A stretch of DNA of 64,000 bases from CAYWPG01 sp964460035 (GTDB taxonomy: Bacteria > Pseudomonadota > Gammaproteobacteria > Nitrococcales > AK92): positions 1 through 64,000 of the forward strand of contig CAYWPG010000001.1 of assembly GCA_964460035.1 (NCBI GenBank), given 5' to 3'. Of the stretch, positions 1-8,803 are shown piece by piece; position 1 is the first letter of the stretch; every line of letters begins with the position of its first letter. The position numbers and the translations under genes were made by a program. Under the pieces are notes generated by a model, which saw only the letters and a list, made by a program, of their open reading frames with translations, made no database searches and was not told where the DNA came from.

Positions 1-1
1 C

Positions 2-1237
2 ACGTCGCCCGACTCGATCGACCTGGCCGAGGACCGCGAGCGCTTCCAGAAGCTGATTCAGCAGCTTGGCCTGCAGCAGCCGCCTAACCGTACCGCGCGC
101 AGCGAGGAGGAGGCGCTGCACCTGGCGCGCGAGATCGGCTACCCGTTGGTGGTGCGCCCTTCCTATGTGCTTGGCGGACGCGCGATGGAGATCGTGCACG
201 AGGAGGCCGATTTGGCGCGCTACATGCGCGAGGCGGTGAAGGTTTCCAATGAATCGCCGGTGCTGCTGGACCGCTTCCTGGACGATGCGGTCGAGGTAGA
301 CGTTGATGCGGTCAGCGACGGCAAGGACGTGTTGATCGGCGGAATCATGGAGCACATCGAGCAGGCGGGGGTGCACTCGGGGGACTCCGCCTGTTCGCTG
401 CCGCCCTATACCCTGACGCAGGAGATTCAGGATCGCATGCGCGAGCAGACCCGCCAGCTCGCCAAAGCGCTGGGTGTGATAGGTCTGATGAATATCCAGT
501 TCGCCATCAAGGACGATCAGATCTATCTGTTGGAGGTGAACCCGCGCGCATCGCGTACCGTGCCCTATGTCTCCAAGGCGACCGGCTTGCCGCTTGCGAA
601 GATCGCCGCACGCTGTATGGTGGGGCAGAGCTTGGCAGATCAGGGCGCGACCACCGAGGTGATTCCCAAGTATTACTCGGTGAAGGAAGCGGTGTTCCCC
701 TTTATCAAGTTCCCCGGCGTGGACCCCATCCTGGGACCCGAGATGAAATCCACGGGCGAGGTGATGGGCATAGGGCGCAGTTTCGGGGAGGCGTACGCCA
801 AGGCCCAGCTTGGGGCCGGCGTCGCGCTGCCTCGCTCGGGCAAGGCGTTTATCAGTGTGCGCGATGCCGACAAGGATGCCGTGGGCGACATAGGCCGGGC
901 GTTGGCCGCGCGTGGATTTACCATCGTCGCCACTCGTGGCACTGCCGCGGTGCTGCAGGCAGCGGGAGTGGAGTGCGAGGTGGTGAACAAGGTTACCGAG
1001 GGTCGCCCGCACATCGTCGACGCCATCAAGAACGACGAGATCGACCTGATCGTCAACACGACCGAAGGCAAGCAGGCGATTTCCGACTCGTTCTCCATAA
1101 GACGCGAAGCCTTGCATCACAAGGTGAGCTATACCACCACCATTGCCGCCGCCAGGGCAACCTGCATGGCTTTGGAGTATCTCGATGCCAATGGCGTCAA
1201 TCGATTGCACGATCTGCATAAGGAGGTCATCGCATGA
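2..1237 (+). CDS. carB: Carbamoyl-phosphate synthase large subunit, C-terminal part (5' end outside window)
   Basis: This is the last 411 codons of the large subunit, which makes carbamoyl phosphate from bicarbonate, ATP and glutamine-derived ammonia for pyrimidine and arginine synthesis. The frame is open from base 2 and starts with TSPDSIDLAEDRERF, typical of the second ATP-grasp half. LLEVNPRASRTVPYVSKATG is the ATP-grasp metal and nucleotide region. The last ~140 residues (from GKAFISVRDADK) are the MGS-like allosteric domain. The stop overlaps the greA start (ATGA), so carB and greA are translationally coupled, as in many gammaproteobacteria. The gene is truncated only by the window edge. 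Confidence 0.97.
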   Translation, partial: TSPDSIDLAEDRERFQKLIQQLGLQQPPNRTARSEEEALHLAREIGYPLVVRPSYVLGGRAMEIVHEEADLARYMREAVKVSNESPVLLDRFLDDAVEVDVDAVSDGKDVLIGGIMEHIEQAGVHSGDSACSLPPYTLTQEIQDRMREQTRQLAKALGVIGLMNIQFAIKDDQIYLLEVNPRASRTVPYVSKATGLPLAKIAARCMVGQSLADQGATTEVIPKYYSVKEAVFPFIKFPGVDPILGPEMKSTGEVMGIGRSFGEAYAKAQLGAGVALPRSGKAFISVRDADKDAVGDIGRALAARGFTIVATRGTAAVLQAAGVECEVVNKVTEGRPHIVDAIKNDEIDLIVNTTEGKQAISDSFSIRREALHHKVSYTTTIAAARATCMALEYLDANGVNRLHDLHKEVIA

Positions 1238-1707
1238 AGGTGCCGCTGACGGTGAGAGGAGCCGAGCTCCTTAAAGAGGAGCTTAATCGGCTCAAAACTG
1301 TCGAGCGCCCGCGCATCATCCAGGCGATTGCCGAAGCGCGTGCTCACGGTGATTTGAAGGAGAATGCCGAGTATCACGCAGCGCGCGAGCAGCAGAGCTT
1401 CATCGAAGGGCGCATAGCCGAGATCGAAGGCAAGCTCTCCAATGCTCAAATTATCGATCCGGCCACTTTGGAAACCGAAGGCCGTATCGTCTTCGGTGCT
1501 ACGGTCGATCTGGTAGACGAGGAAACCGGCAAGGAGGTGACGTACCAGATCGTCGGCGAGGACGAGGCCGATATCAAGCAAGGGCTCATTTCGGTGAGCT
1601 CGCCGATCGCCCGCGCGCTGATCGGCAAGCAAGAGGGCGATATCGCGCAGGTGCAGGCACCGGGCGGCGTGCGCGAGTACGAAATCGTCGGAGTACGGTA
1701 TATCTAA
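1234..1707 (+). CDS. greA: Transcription elongation factor GreA
   Basis: This 157-residue protein has the family's normal length. Residues 1-75 form the antiparallel coiled coil, with the acidic tip segment DLKENAEYHAARE that enters the RNA polymerase secondary channel and stimulates transcript cleavage in backtracked complexes. The C-terminal half is the FKBP-like domain (PVGAALIG-type stretch replaced here by SPIARALIGKQEGD). The start overlaps the carB stop, and an AAGGAGG-like site lies at 1220-1226 inside carB. A homologous C-terminal fold recurs in Rnk at 44585. Confidence 0.97.
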   Translation: MKVPLTVRGAELLKEELNRLKTVERPRIIQAIAEARAHGDLKENAEYHAAREQQSFIEGRIAEIEGKLSNAQIIDPATLETEGRIVFGATVDLVDEETGKEVTYQIVGEDEADIKQGLISVSSPIARALIGKQEGDIAQVQAPGGVREYEIVGVRYI

Positions 1708-1710
1708 ACC

Positions 1711-2124
1711 ATGCGCTGGATGGCTGCGGGCGAACGGGTGCTGCTGACGCTATGGGTCGGTTCGTTGTGGACAGCCGGTTACGTAGTGGCGCCGTTACTG
1801 TTCGCGCAGCTTGGCGAGCCCCGGCTGGCCGGTGCCCTGGCCGGGGCGATGTTCACTGTCGTGGCGCACATCGGCTTGGCGTGCGGTAGCGTGCTCACGC
1901 TTGTCCAGTGGCTGCAGCGGCCAAGTCTGCGGAACTGGCGTGCGTGGGTCATGCTCATCATGGTAGTGCTGATTGGCGCAGGGGAGTTTGGCATTCGTCG
2001 GTACATGGTGCCCGGCGCGCCTGACTTCGGCCGTCTGCACGGCATCGCGCAGAGCATCTTCCTGGTGGTCAGCCTGCTAGGCTTGGTGCTCGTGGCGGCC
2101 GGTCTTCGCGCCCGGCGCGAGTAA
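1711..2124 (+). CDS. DUF4149 family membrane protein
   Basis: This 137-residue protein has about four hydrophobic helices (residues ~8-28, 40-65, 75-95, 110-132), consistent with an inner-membrane protein of the DUF4149 family. It lies 3 bases after greA and ends convergently to yhbY. Members often sit in this greA/yhbY/ftsH neighbourhood in gammaproteobacteria. No catalytic motif is visible and the function is unknown. The family call rests on size, topology and context. Confidence 0.75.
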   Translation: MRWMAAGERVLLTLWVGSLWTAGYVVAPLLFAQLGEPRLAGALAGAMFTVVAHIGLACGSVLTLVQWLQRPSLRNWRAWVMLIMVVLIGAGEFGIRRYMVPGAPDFGRLHGIAQSIFLVVSLLGLVLVAAGLRARRE

Positions 2125-2250
2125 TACGTCGCGCCCGGGCGTAACCAGGCGCCGCTTCCGCTGCCTTGCATGCCCGCCGCTGGCGCGTTTGACAGGCAGC
2201 GGCATGGAACGGAGGCGAAAGGCGGTGGTCAGTAGCCGCGCCTTCGGGTG

Positions 2251-2553
2251 TCAGGGCAGGGCGATACGATTCTTTTTCTTGTCCGGATTCGGACGATAGA
2301 GTAGGACAATCTGGCCGATCGACTGTACTAGCGCCGCACCGGTGCGCGCGCAAATCTCCTCTGCGAAGCCCTGGCGTTGCTGCCGATCTTCCGCAACCAA
2401 TTTGACCTTGATCAGTTCGTGGTGCCCCAGAGCGCCTTCGATCTCGAGCAGTACCGCCTCGGTCAAACCTGCGTTGCCGGTGCGCACCACCGGGTTAAGT
2501 TCGTGCCCCAGGCGGCGCAAATGGCGCTTTTGTTCCTCGGTCAGTCGCAACAT
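2251..2553 (-). CDS. yhbY: Ribosome assembly RNA-binding protein YhbY (CRM domain)
   Basis: This 100-residue protein is a single CRM domain. The opening LTEEQKRHLRRLGHELNPVV and the following RTGNAGLTEAVL are the family signature, including the GxxG-like RNA-binding loop. YhbY associates with pre-50S subunits during ribosome assembly. The gene is divergent from the rlmE ruin and ftsH and convergent with the DUF4149 gene. The lysine-rich end (PNPDKKKNR) fits RNA binding. Confidence 0.93.
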   Translation of the reverse strand: MLRLTEEQKRHLRRLGHELNPVVRTGNAGLTEAVLLEIEGALGHHELIKVKLVAEDRQQRQGFAEEICARTGAALVQSIGQIVLLYRPNPDKKKNRIALP

Positions 2554-2625
2554 CGTACTCTTTACTATGGGTGGATTGAGTTAGGCGGCGGAGTGTAGCA
2601 CGCGCCGCGCGCCCTACACAGCGTC

Positions 2626-3095
2626 GTGACGCTCGGCAGCCGCGCAGCCGGAAGCACTGATGACTGGCGCGGCAGATATAGGGTGAAAAGGGCGGCTTAT
2701 TACGCTACATATCTTGGCTATGGGTCCGTGTGGCCGGGTAAGGCGATGTTGCTCGCCGGCCTCGTCCAGGCGTTGCGCTACAGAAGCTCAATGGGTCGCG
2801 GGCAGGGCTATAAGTCGATGTTGTGCTCCCTCAGAGGGTGCCCAATATCAGTGCCGAAGCGGCGGCGGGTAGGCCGCGTAGCGAGCTGTCTTGCGGAACT
2901 TGCGCAGGGGTTTGCATGTCATGTTCTTAGGCCGGGCGGCGATTGCCTGGATTTAAGGTGTTTCAGGGTGAAGGTTTCGATAAGTGCCCGCGGATGTTCA
3001 GAGGCGAGTTGCGCCAAGTTCTGTCCCTTAAGCCCAAAGCGCCTCCTGCACGCAGCCAAGAGATGTATCTGTTGGCCCGAAACCGGCAGCTGTAG
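2626..3095 (+). pseudogene. rlmE: Decayed rlmE/ftsJ (23S rRNA Um2552 2'-O-methyltransferase)
   Basis: RlmE family blocks appear in order but in different frames. A GTG at 2626 begins a segment with a YRVKRA stretch and VWPGKAMLLAGLV (compare AAPGGWSQV of the SAM site). VDVVLPQRVPNIS at 2814-2852 (family VDVVLSDMAPNMSG) is in a second frame. LAELAQGFACHVLRPGGD from 2890 is back in the first frame. KVFQGEGF from 2955, SQEMYLLAR and a TAG at 3093-3095 are again in the second frame. The length is ~470 bp against ~620 bp for intact rlmE, so there are also deletions. Position between divergent yhbY and ftsH is the canonical rlmE site. The 161-residue open frame here is not a real protein. Several independent lesions argue against one sequencing error. 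Confidence 0.85.
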
Positions 3096-3170
3096 TAGTG
3101 TTTCCCTATAGCGTTCATCTTCGGCCGCCCGCCGTGCGGGTGCGAAGTCAACCGATCGAGGTGCCTTTCT

Positions 3171-5090
3171 TTGAACGACATGGCTAAGAATCTGATCCTC
3201 TGGGTCATCATCGCCATCGTCCTGATGTCCGTGTTCAGCAACTTTCAGGACAGGACCGTGGCGACGGGCGATGTGGCCTACTCCGAGTTCCTGCAAGAAG
3301 TGCAGCGGGGTCAGGTGCGCGACGTTATCATGCAGGGGCAGATAATCTCCGGGACCCGCACTAACGGCGAGCGTTTCCGCACCTTTAGCCCCGAGACGGA
3401 CAACCAGGCCCTGATCGGCACGCTGCTGGAGAATAACGTCCGCATCGAAGCCGAGGAGCCGCCAGGGCGCAGCCTGTTCCTGCATGTGCTGATCTCCTGG
3501 TTCCCGTTCCTGCTGCTAATCGCCGTGTGGATATTCTTCATGCGGCAGATGCAGGGCGGTGGTGGCCGCGGCGCCATGTCCTTTGGCAAGAGTCGCGCCC
3601 GCATGATGTCGGAAGATCAGATTCGCGTGACTTTTGCTGACGTCGCCGGCGTCGAGGAGGCGAAGGAAGACGTGGTCGAGCTGGTGGAGTTCTTGCGCGA
3701 CCCGTCCAAATTCCAGCGCCTGGGCGGCAAGATCCCGCGCGGCGTGCTGATGGTCGGCTCACCGGGTACCGGTAAGACCTTGCTTGCCAAGGCTATCGCG
3801 GGCGAGGCGAAGGTGCCGTTCTTCAGCATCTCCGGCTCCGATTTCGTGGAAATGTTCGTCGGCGTGGGTGCGTCGCGTGTCCGCGACATGTTCCAGCAGG
3901 CCAAGAAGCACGCGCCCTGTATCATCTTCATAGACGAGATCGACGCGGTGGGCCGCCAGCGCGGCGCCGGTCTGGGTGGTGGGCACGACGAGCGCGAGCA
4001 GACGCTTAACCAGTTGCTGGTCGAGATGGACGGCTTCGAGGGTAGCGAAGGGGTGATCGTGATCGCCGCCACCAACCGTCCGGACGTGCTCGACCCGGCA
4101 CTGCTGCGCCCTGGCCGCTTCGACCGCCAGGTCGTGGTGCCGTTGCCCGACGTGCGCGGCCGCGAGCAGATCCTCAAGGTGCATATGCGCAAGGTGCCGC
4201 TGGCCGATGACGTCAATCCCAGCGTGATTGCGCGCGGCACCCCGGGCTTCTCCGGAGCGGATCTGGCCAACCTCGTCAACGAAGCCGCCCTGTTCGCTGC
4301 CCGCAGCAACAAGCGTCTGGTCGATCAGGACGACTTCGAGCGCGCCAAGGACAAGATCATGATGGGCGCCGAGCGCCGTTCCATGGTCATGAGCGAGGAG
4401 GAGAAGCGGCTCACTGCCTACCACGAGGCAGGGCACGCCATAGTCGGCTTGCACTCCCCGGAGCACGACCCGGTGCACAAGGTCACCATCATCCCGCGCG
4501 GCCGCGCGCTGGGCGTGACCATGTTCTTGCCGGAGGAAGACCGCTACAGCTATACCAAGCAGCGTCTCAATAGCCAGATTGCCAGCCTGTTCGGAGGTCG
4601 TGTGGCCGAGGAGATGATCTTTGGTAAGGACCGCGTCACTACCGGCGCCTCCAACGACATCCAGCGCGCCACCGAAATTGCGCGCAACATGGCCACCAAG
4701 TGGGGGCTGTCGGAGCGGCTGGGACCGCTGGCTTATGGGGAAGACCAGGGCGAGGTGTTCCTCGGGCACTCGGTCACTCAGCACAAGCAGGTCTCGGACG
4801 AGACGGCGCACCTGATCGACGAGGAGGTGCGCGCGATCATCGACGCCAACTACAACCGTGCCAAGCAGATCTTGAGCGAGAACATCGACAAGCTGCACGC
4901 CATGGCCGAAGCGTTGATGAAGTACGAGACCATCGATAGCGAGCAGATCGCCGATATCATGGCGGGCAAGCCGCCGCGCCCACCGCGCGACTGGACCGAT
5001 CCGTCCCGTCCTGCGGGCAAGGCCGATGCCAAGGCCGGCGGGGTGGAACAGCCCGGAGGGCAGATCGGCGATCCGGCCAGCGACCACTAG
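3171..5090 (+). CDS. ftsH: ATP-dependent zinc metalloprotease FtsH
   Basis: This 639-residue membrane-anchored AAA+ protease degrades membrane and regulatory proteins. Transmembrane helices lie at ~6-25 and ~103-124. Walker A is GSPGTGKT (residues 196-203; most relatives have GPPGTGKT). Walker B is FIDEIDAVG, and the zinc-binding HEAGH is at 418-422. I use the TTG start at 3171 because GAGG at 3158-3161 is well spaced for it; an ATG at 3180 (MAKNLILW, as in E. coli) is the alternative. folP follows after 2 bases. The usual upstream partner rlmE is a pseudogene here. Confidence 0.97.
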   Translation: MNDMAKNLILWVIIAIVLMSVFSNFQDRTVATGDVAYSEFLQEVQRGQVRDVIMQGQIISGTRTNGERFRTFSPETDNQALIGTLLENNVRIEAEEPPGRSLFLHVLISWFPFLLLIAVWIFFMRQMQGGGGRGAMSFGKSRARMMSEDQIRVTFADVAGVEEAKEDVVELVEFLRDPSKFQRLGGKIPRGVLMVGSPGTGKTLLAKAIAGEAKVPFFSISGSDFVEMFVGVGASRVRDMFQQAKKHAPCIIFIDEIDAVGRQRGAGLGGGHDEREQTLNQLLVEMDGFEGSEGVIVIAATNRPDVLDPALLRPGRFDRQVVVPLPDVRGREQILKVHMRKVPLADDVNPSVIARGTPGFSGADLANLVNEAALFAARSNKRLVDQDDFERAKDKIMMGAERRSMVMSEEEKRLTAYHEAGHAIVGLHSPEHDPVHKVTIIPRGRALGVTMFLPEEDRYSYTKQRLNSQIASLFGGRVAEEMIFGKDRVTTGASNDIQRATEIARNMATKWGLSERLGPLAYGEDQGEVFLGHSVTQHKQVSDETAHLIDEEVRAIIDANYNRAKQILSENIDKLHAMAEALMKYETIDSEQIADIMAGKPPRPPRDWTDPSRPAGKADAKAGGVEQPGGQIGDPASDH

Positions 5091-5092
5091 CC

Positions 5093-5953
5093 ATGACTCA
5101 GCCACGCGGCACTGGGCCGCAGCGCACCCTGCGCTGTGGCGACAAGGTCCTCGATCTGTCCAAGCCGCGGGTGATGGGCATTCTGAACGTCACCCCCGAC
5201 TCCTTTTCGGACGGGGGTGACTTTTTTTCGCCCGCGGCCGCGCTCGCGCAAGCACGACGGATGGTTGAGGAGGGGGCCGCCATTATCGATATAGGCGGCG
5301 AATCCACTCGCCCCGGGGCCGCGGAAGTGCCGCTGGAGGAAGAGCTTCGACGCGTGATTCCCATTGTCGAGGCCCTGGCCGCCGAGCTCCCCGTTCCCAT
5401 CTCGGTAGACACCAACAAGCCCGAGGTCATGCGCGCCGCCGTCCGTGCGGGGGCTACTTTTGTCAATGACATCATGGCCTTGCAGGCGCCGGGCGCGCTT
5501 GAGGTTGCCGCCGAGGCCCAGGTGCCGGTTTGTCTGATGCATATGCAAGGTACGCCCCGCACCATGCAGATCGAGCCGCGCTACGACGATGTGGTCGTAG
5601 AAGTCATGGACTTCCTGCGTGAGCGCATCGATGCCTGTCTTGCCGCCGGTATCGCCCGCGAGAATCTGCTCATCGACCCCGGCTTCGGCTTCGGCAAAAC
5701 GCTGGAGCATAATTGCCGCCTGCTGCGCGAACTCGATCGGTTCCAGGAGCTCGATCTGCCTGTGCTGGTGGGCTTGTCGCGTAAGTCCATGTTCGGCCAG
5801 CTGTTGGGTCAGCCGGTTGATAAGAGGCTGTACGGGAGTCTTGCCGGGGCCGTGCTATCGGCTTGGAAGGGGGCGAGTATCGTGCGCGTACACGATGTGC
5901 GCGCCACTTTCGAGGCGCTCACGGTCACAGATGCATTTGCCCGTCTTGGCTAG
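5093..5953 (+). CDS. folP: Dihydropteroate synthase
   Basis: This 286-residue TIM-barrel enzyme condenses p-aminobenzoate with hydroxymethyl-dihydropterin diphosphate in folate synthesis and is the sulfonamide target. Visible signatures are MGILNVTPDSFSDGG (N-terminal loop), IDIGGESTRPGA, VSVDTNKPEV, NDIMAL, and LIDPGFGFGKT with VGLSRKSM near the C-terminus. It lies two bases after ftsH in the conserved ftsH-folP-glmM order, so co-transcription with ftsH is likely. Confidence 0.96.
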   Translation: MTQPRGTGPQRTLRCGDKVLDLSKPRVMGILNVTPDSFSDGGDFFSPAAALAQARRMVEEGAAIIDIGGESTRPGAAEVPLEEELRRVIPIVEALAAELPVPISVDTNKPEVMRAAVRAGATFVNDIMALQAPGALEVAAEAQVPVCLMHMQGTPRTMQIEPRYDDVVVEVMDFLRERIDACLAAGIARENLLIDPGFGFGKTLEHNCRLLRELDRFQELDLPVLVGLSRKSMFGQLLGQPVDKRLYGSLAGAVLSAWKGASIVRVHDVRATFEALTVTDAFARLG

Positions 5954-6175
5954 TATCGGGGCGGCCACGGCTGTCCGCCGCGGGGGGTGGGGTTCAACAA
6001 GATCCGGGGGTCGAAGAGATTGAAGCTTTGCTGCACCGCCACAACGGAGGGGGATGCCGGTCCTGCGTCCACGCGCACCGGTGTGGGCGGTCGAATTGGT
6101 CACGGATGACCACTTTTCGGCCATAACAGAGGGGCCGCGGGCGGTCCCGACGAAGCAAGAAACCGGGAAGGAACT

Positions 6176-7534
6176 ATGAACAAACACTTATTCGGAACCG
6201 ACGGTATTCGGGGCAGAGTAGGAGAGCATCCGATAACCGCCGAAAGCGTGCTCAAGCTTGGCTGGGCCGCTGGCCGCGTATTCGCCGGGCAAGGTGGCCA
6301 AAAAGTTCTGATCGGTAAAGATACCCGGCTCTCAGGCTATATGTTTGAATCGGCTTTAGAGGCAGGCCTGTCGGCAGCGGGGGTCGATATCGTGCTGCTC
6401 GGGCCCATGCCCACGCCCGCCATTGCCTACCTGACGCGCACCTTGCATGCTTGCGCCGGTATTGTCATCAGCGCCTCGCACAATCCGCATTTCGACAACG
6501 GCATTAAGTTCTTTTCTGCGCAGGGCGAGAAACTGAGCGATGCCACCGAGCTGGCCATAGAAGCGGAGTACGAGCGACCGCTGCAGACCGTGGACTGCAG
6601 CCGCCTGGGGCGGGTTTCCCGTTTAAGCGATGCGCCCGGCCGCTACATTGAGTTTTGCAAGCGCTCCATCGATCTTAGTGTGGAGCTCAAGGGCCTGAAG
6701 ATTGTCGTCGATTGCGCCAATGGCGCAACCTATCAAGTCGCCCCGGCAGTGTTCGACGAGCTGGGGGCCGACGTCACCGGGCTGGCGGTCACGCCCGATG
6801 GAGTGAATATCAACGTAGACTGCGGTTCCATGCATCCGGAGAATCTGCAGCGGCACGTGCGCATGCATGGCGCCGATGTGGGCATCGCCCTGGATGGCGA
6901 TGGCGACCGGGTGCTGATGGTCGACGAAAAAGGCGAGATTCTCGATGGCGACGAGATCCTCTATATCATCGCCTGCGCGCGCCAGGAGCGGGATTTGTTG
7001 CGGGGCCCGGTCGTCGGTACGGTGATGAGCAATTTCGGCCTGGAGCAAGCGCTGGCAAGCCGCAAGATCTCCTTCGAGCGCGCCAAGGTCGGGGACCGCT
7101 ATGTCTTGGAGATGCTGCGCGCTGCCGGCGGCGTGGTTGGCGGAGAATCGTCCGGCCATATCATCTGCCTGGATCGCACCACTACCGGCGATGGCATCAT
7201 CTCGGCGCTGCAGGTGTTGGAGGTGATGGTGCAGACCGGGCGCACCTTGCATGAGCTCAAGCAGGGCATGACCAAGCTGCCGCAGCACATGATCAACGTT
7301 CCCATTACGCGCGGCAGCGACGTGCACGCCTCGCCGATCGTGCGTCAGGCCGTCGCCAGTGTGGAGGCTGAGCTGACCGGGAAGGGGCGCGTGTTGCTGC
7401 GGCCATCGGGAACCGAGCCGGTCGTGCGTGTCATGGTCGAGGGCGCCGATGCGGCCCAAGTGGCTACGCTTGCACAGCAATTAGCCGACGTGGTGGCCAG
7501 CGCGGTAGCGGTTGACACGGCTGCCACGAATTGA
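6176..7534 (+). CDS. glmM: Phosphoglucosamine mutase
   Basis: This 452-residue enzyme converts glucosamine-6-phosphate to glucosamine-1-phosphate for peptidoglycan and LPS precursors. The phospho-serine loop ISASHNPHFDNG puts the catalytic Ser at residue 101. The metal loop is ALDGDGDRVLMVD, the sugar loop is GGESSGH, and the phosphate loop RPSGTEPVVRVMVE is near the end. A GGAAGGA site precedes the ATG. The 222-base gap after folP shows no obvious promoter to me. Confidence 0.97.
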   Translation: MNKHLFGTDGIRGRVGEHPITAESVLKLGWAAGRVFAGQGGQKVLIGKDTRLSGYMFESALEAGLSAAGVDIVLLGPMPTPAIAYLTRTLHACAGIVISASHNPHFDNGIKFFSAQGEKLSDATELAIEAEYERPLQTVDCSRLGRVSRLSDAPGRYIEFCKRSIDLSVELKGLKIVVDCANGATYQVAPAVFDELGADVTGLAVTPDGVNINVDCGSMHPENLQRHVRMHGADVGIALDGDGDRVLMVDEKGEILDGDEILYIIACARQERDLLRGPVVGTVMSNFGLEQALASRKISFERAKVGDRYVLEMLRAAGGVVGGESSGHIICLDRTTTGDGIISALQVLEVMVQTGRTLHELKQGMTKLPQHMINVPITRGSDVHASPIVRQAVASVEAELTGKGRVLLRPSGTEPVVRVMVEGADAAQVATLAQQLADVVASAVAVDTAATN

Positions 7535-7592
7535 TTTATCGGGCGGTGAACGTTAAGCTTCCCGCCGTTTTTTCGAGTCCTGAGTAGTAGTT

Positions 7593-8360
7593 ATGCGACG
7601 TCCTCTGGTTGCGGGAAACTGGAAAATGAATGGCTCGCGGAGCTCCGCGCGAGAGCTGGTGAGCGGTATTCAGGCAGGTCTGGGAGGCCTCGATAAGATT
7701 GAGGTCGTGGTCTGTCCCAGCTTCGTACTGCTGCCAGAGGTCGCCGCGATGGCCGGCGGCAGCGCGCTCATCGTGGGCGCGCAAAACGTGAGCGAGCATG
7801 ATGCGGGAGCCTATACGGGCGAGGTAGCGCCCGCTATGCTGGCCGAATTCGGATGCGCTTACGTCATCGTGGGGCACTCCGAGCGCCGTCAGTACTATGG
7901 GGAAGACGATGCCCGCGTCGCCGCCAAGTTCGTGGCAGCGCAGCGCCACGGGCTGCGGCCTATTCTGTGCGTAGGTGAGACGCTGGATGAGCGCGAGCAG
8001 GGGCGTACGGAGGCGGTGGTGGGCCGTCAGCTCGACGCCGTGCTCGAAGCGGCCGGTGCGGCCGCGCTGGCGAACAGCGTGATCGCCTACGAGCCGGTGT
8101 GGGCCATAGGCACCGGGCGTACCGCCAGTCCCGAGCAGGCGCAGGCGGTTCATGCATTCATTCGCGCCCGCGTGGCGGCGGCGGACGCTGCGGTGGCGGC
8201 GGGGCTGCGGATTCTATACGGTGGCAGTATGAAACCGGATAACGCTGCCGGTTTGCTGCAGCAGCCCGATATCGACGGGGGGCTGATCGGCGGAGCTTCG
8301 CTCAACGCCGGTGATTTCCTCGGCATTTGCGAGCATGCCGCCGCCAGAGCGGCTGGCTGA
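7593..8360 (+). CDS. tpiA: Triosephosphate isomerase
   Basis: This 255-residue TIM-barrel enzyme interconverts dihydroxyacetone phosphate and glyceraldehyde-3-phosphate. It has the N-terminal GNWKMNG lysine, VGHSERR with the catalytic histidine, AYEPVWAIGTG with the catalytic glutamate (loop 6), and YGGSMKPDNA with LIGGASL for phosphate binding. It lies 58 bases after glmM and 31 bases before secG, in the conserved glmM-tpiA-secG order. Confidence 0.97.
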   Translation: MRRPLVAGNWKMNGSRSSARELVSGIQAGLGGLDKIEVVVCPSFVLLPEVAAMAGGSALIVGAQNVSEHDAGAYTGEVAPAMLAEFGCAYVIVGHSERRQYYGEDDARVAAKFVAAQRHGLRPILCVGETLDEREQGRTEAVVGRQLDAVLEAAGAAALANSVIAYEPVWAIGTGRTASPEQAQAVHAFIRARVAAADAAVAAGLRILYGGSMKPDNAAGLLQQPDIDGGLIGGASLNAGDFLGICEHAAARAAG

Positions 8361-8391
8361 TCGCGTTAGGCTCCGGTGTAGAGAGGAATAA

Positions 8392-8751
8392 ATGTTTCAG
8401 GCCATCCTGGTTGTACATGTCGTTATAGCAGCGGTACTGATCGTTCTGGTGCTGCTCCAGCATGGAAAGGGCGCGGACATGGGGGCGGCTTTCGGTAGCG
8501 GCGCTTCCGGCACCGTGTTCGGCTCTGCGGGGGCTGGCTCGTTTCTTAGCCGTACAACCGGATGGTTGGGAGCGGGCTTCTTCGTCACCAGCATCGCGCT
8601 GGCCATCCTTGCGGGCGGCCAGGCCACGGGTCCGCGCAGTGTAGCGATCGAAGCCGAGGACGCGCGACCGCAGGCGCCGGTGGACGCGCCCGCAGCCCCG
8701 GCTCAGCGCTCTACGGATGCTCCTGCGCCACCTCCGGCGCAGGAAAACTGA
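8392..8751 (+). CDS. secG: Preprotein translocase subunit SecG
   Basis: This 119-residue protein has two hydrophobic helices (~3-24 and ~55-75) around the SecG loop QHGKGADMGAAFGSGASGTVFG, which supports SecYEG-mediated export. The C-terminal tail after residue 85 is rich in Ala and Pro and poorly conserved, as usual. It is preceded by tpiA and followed, after a long spacer, by tRNA-Leu, the same order as E. coli secG-leuU. AGAGG at 8382-8386 serves as ribosome-binding site. Confidence 0.95.
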   Translation: MFQAILVVHVVIAAVLIVLVLLQHGKGADMGAAFGSGASGTVFGSAGAGSFLSRTTGWLGAGFFVTSIALAILAGGQATGPRSVAIEAEDARPQAPVDAPAAPAQRSTDAPAPPPAQEN

Positions 8752-8772
8752 TCCCGCTCGCTGCCGCTGCAC

Positions 8773-8803
8773 CCACGGGCGCTGATTCGCATGGCGCCCG
8801 TGG
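8773..8803 (+). terminator. Hairpin after secG, possible terminator
   Basis: A perfect 10-bp stem, CCACGGGCGC with GCGCCCGTGG and an 11-base loop, starts 22 bases after the secG stop. No T-run follows, so an intrinsic terminator is uncertain; it may be Rho-assisted or an RNA-stabilising end. Confidence 0.45.

Noticed and set aside
2626..3111. 161-residue forward open frame as a new protein
   Set aside because: It covers pieces of RlmE in one frame only; other pieces lie in another frame, so it is a pseudogene artefact.
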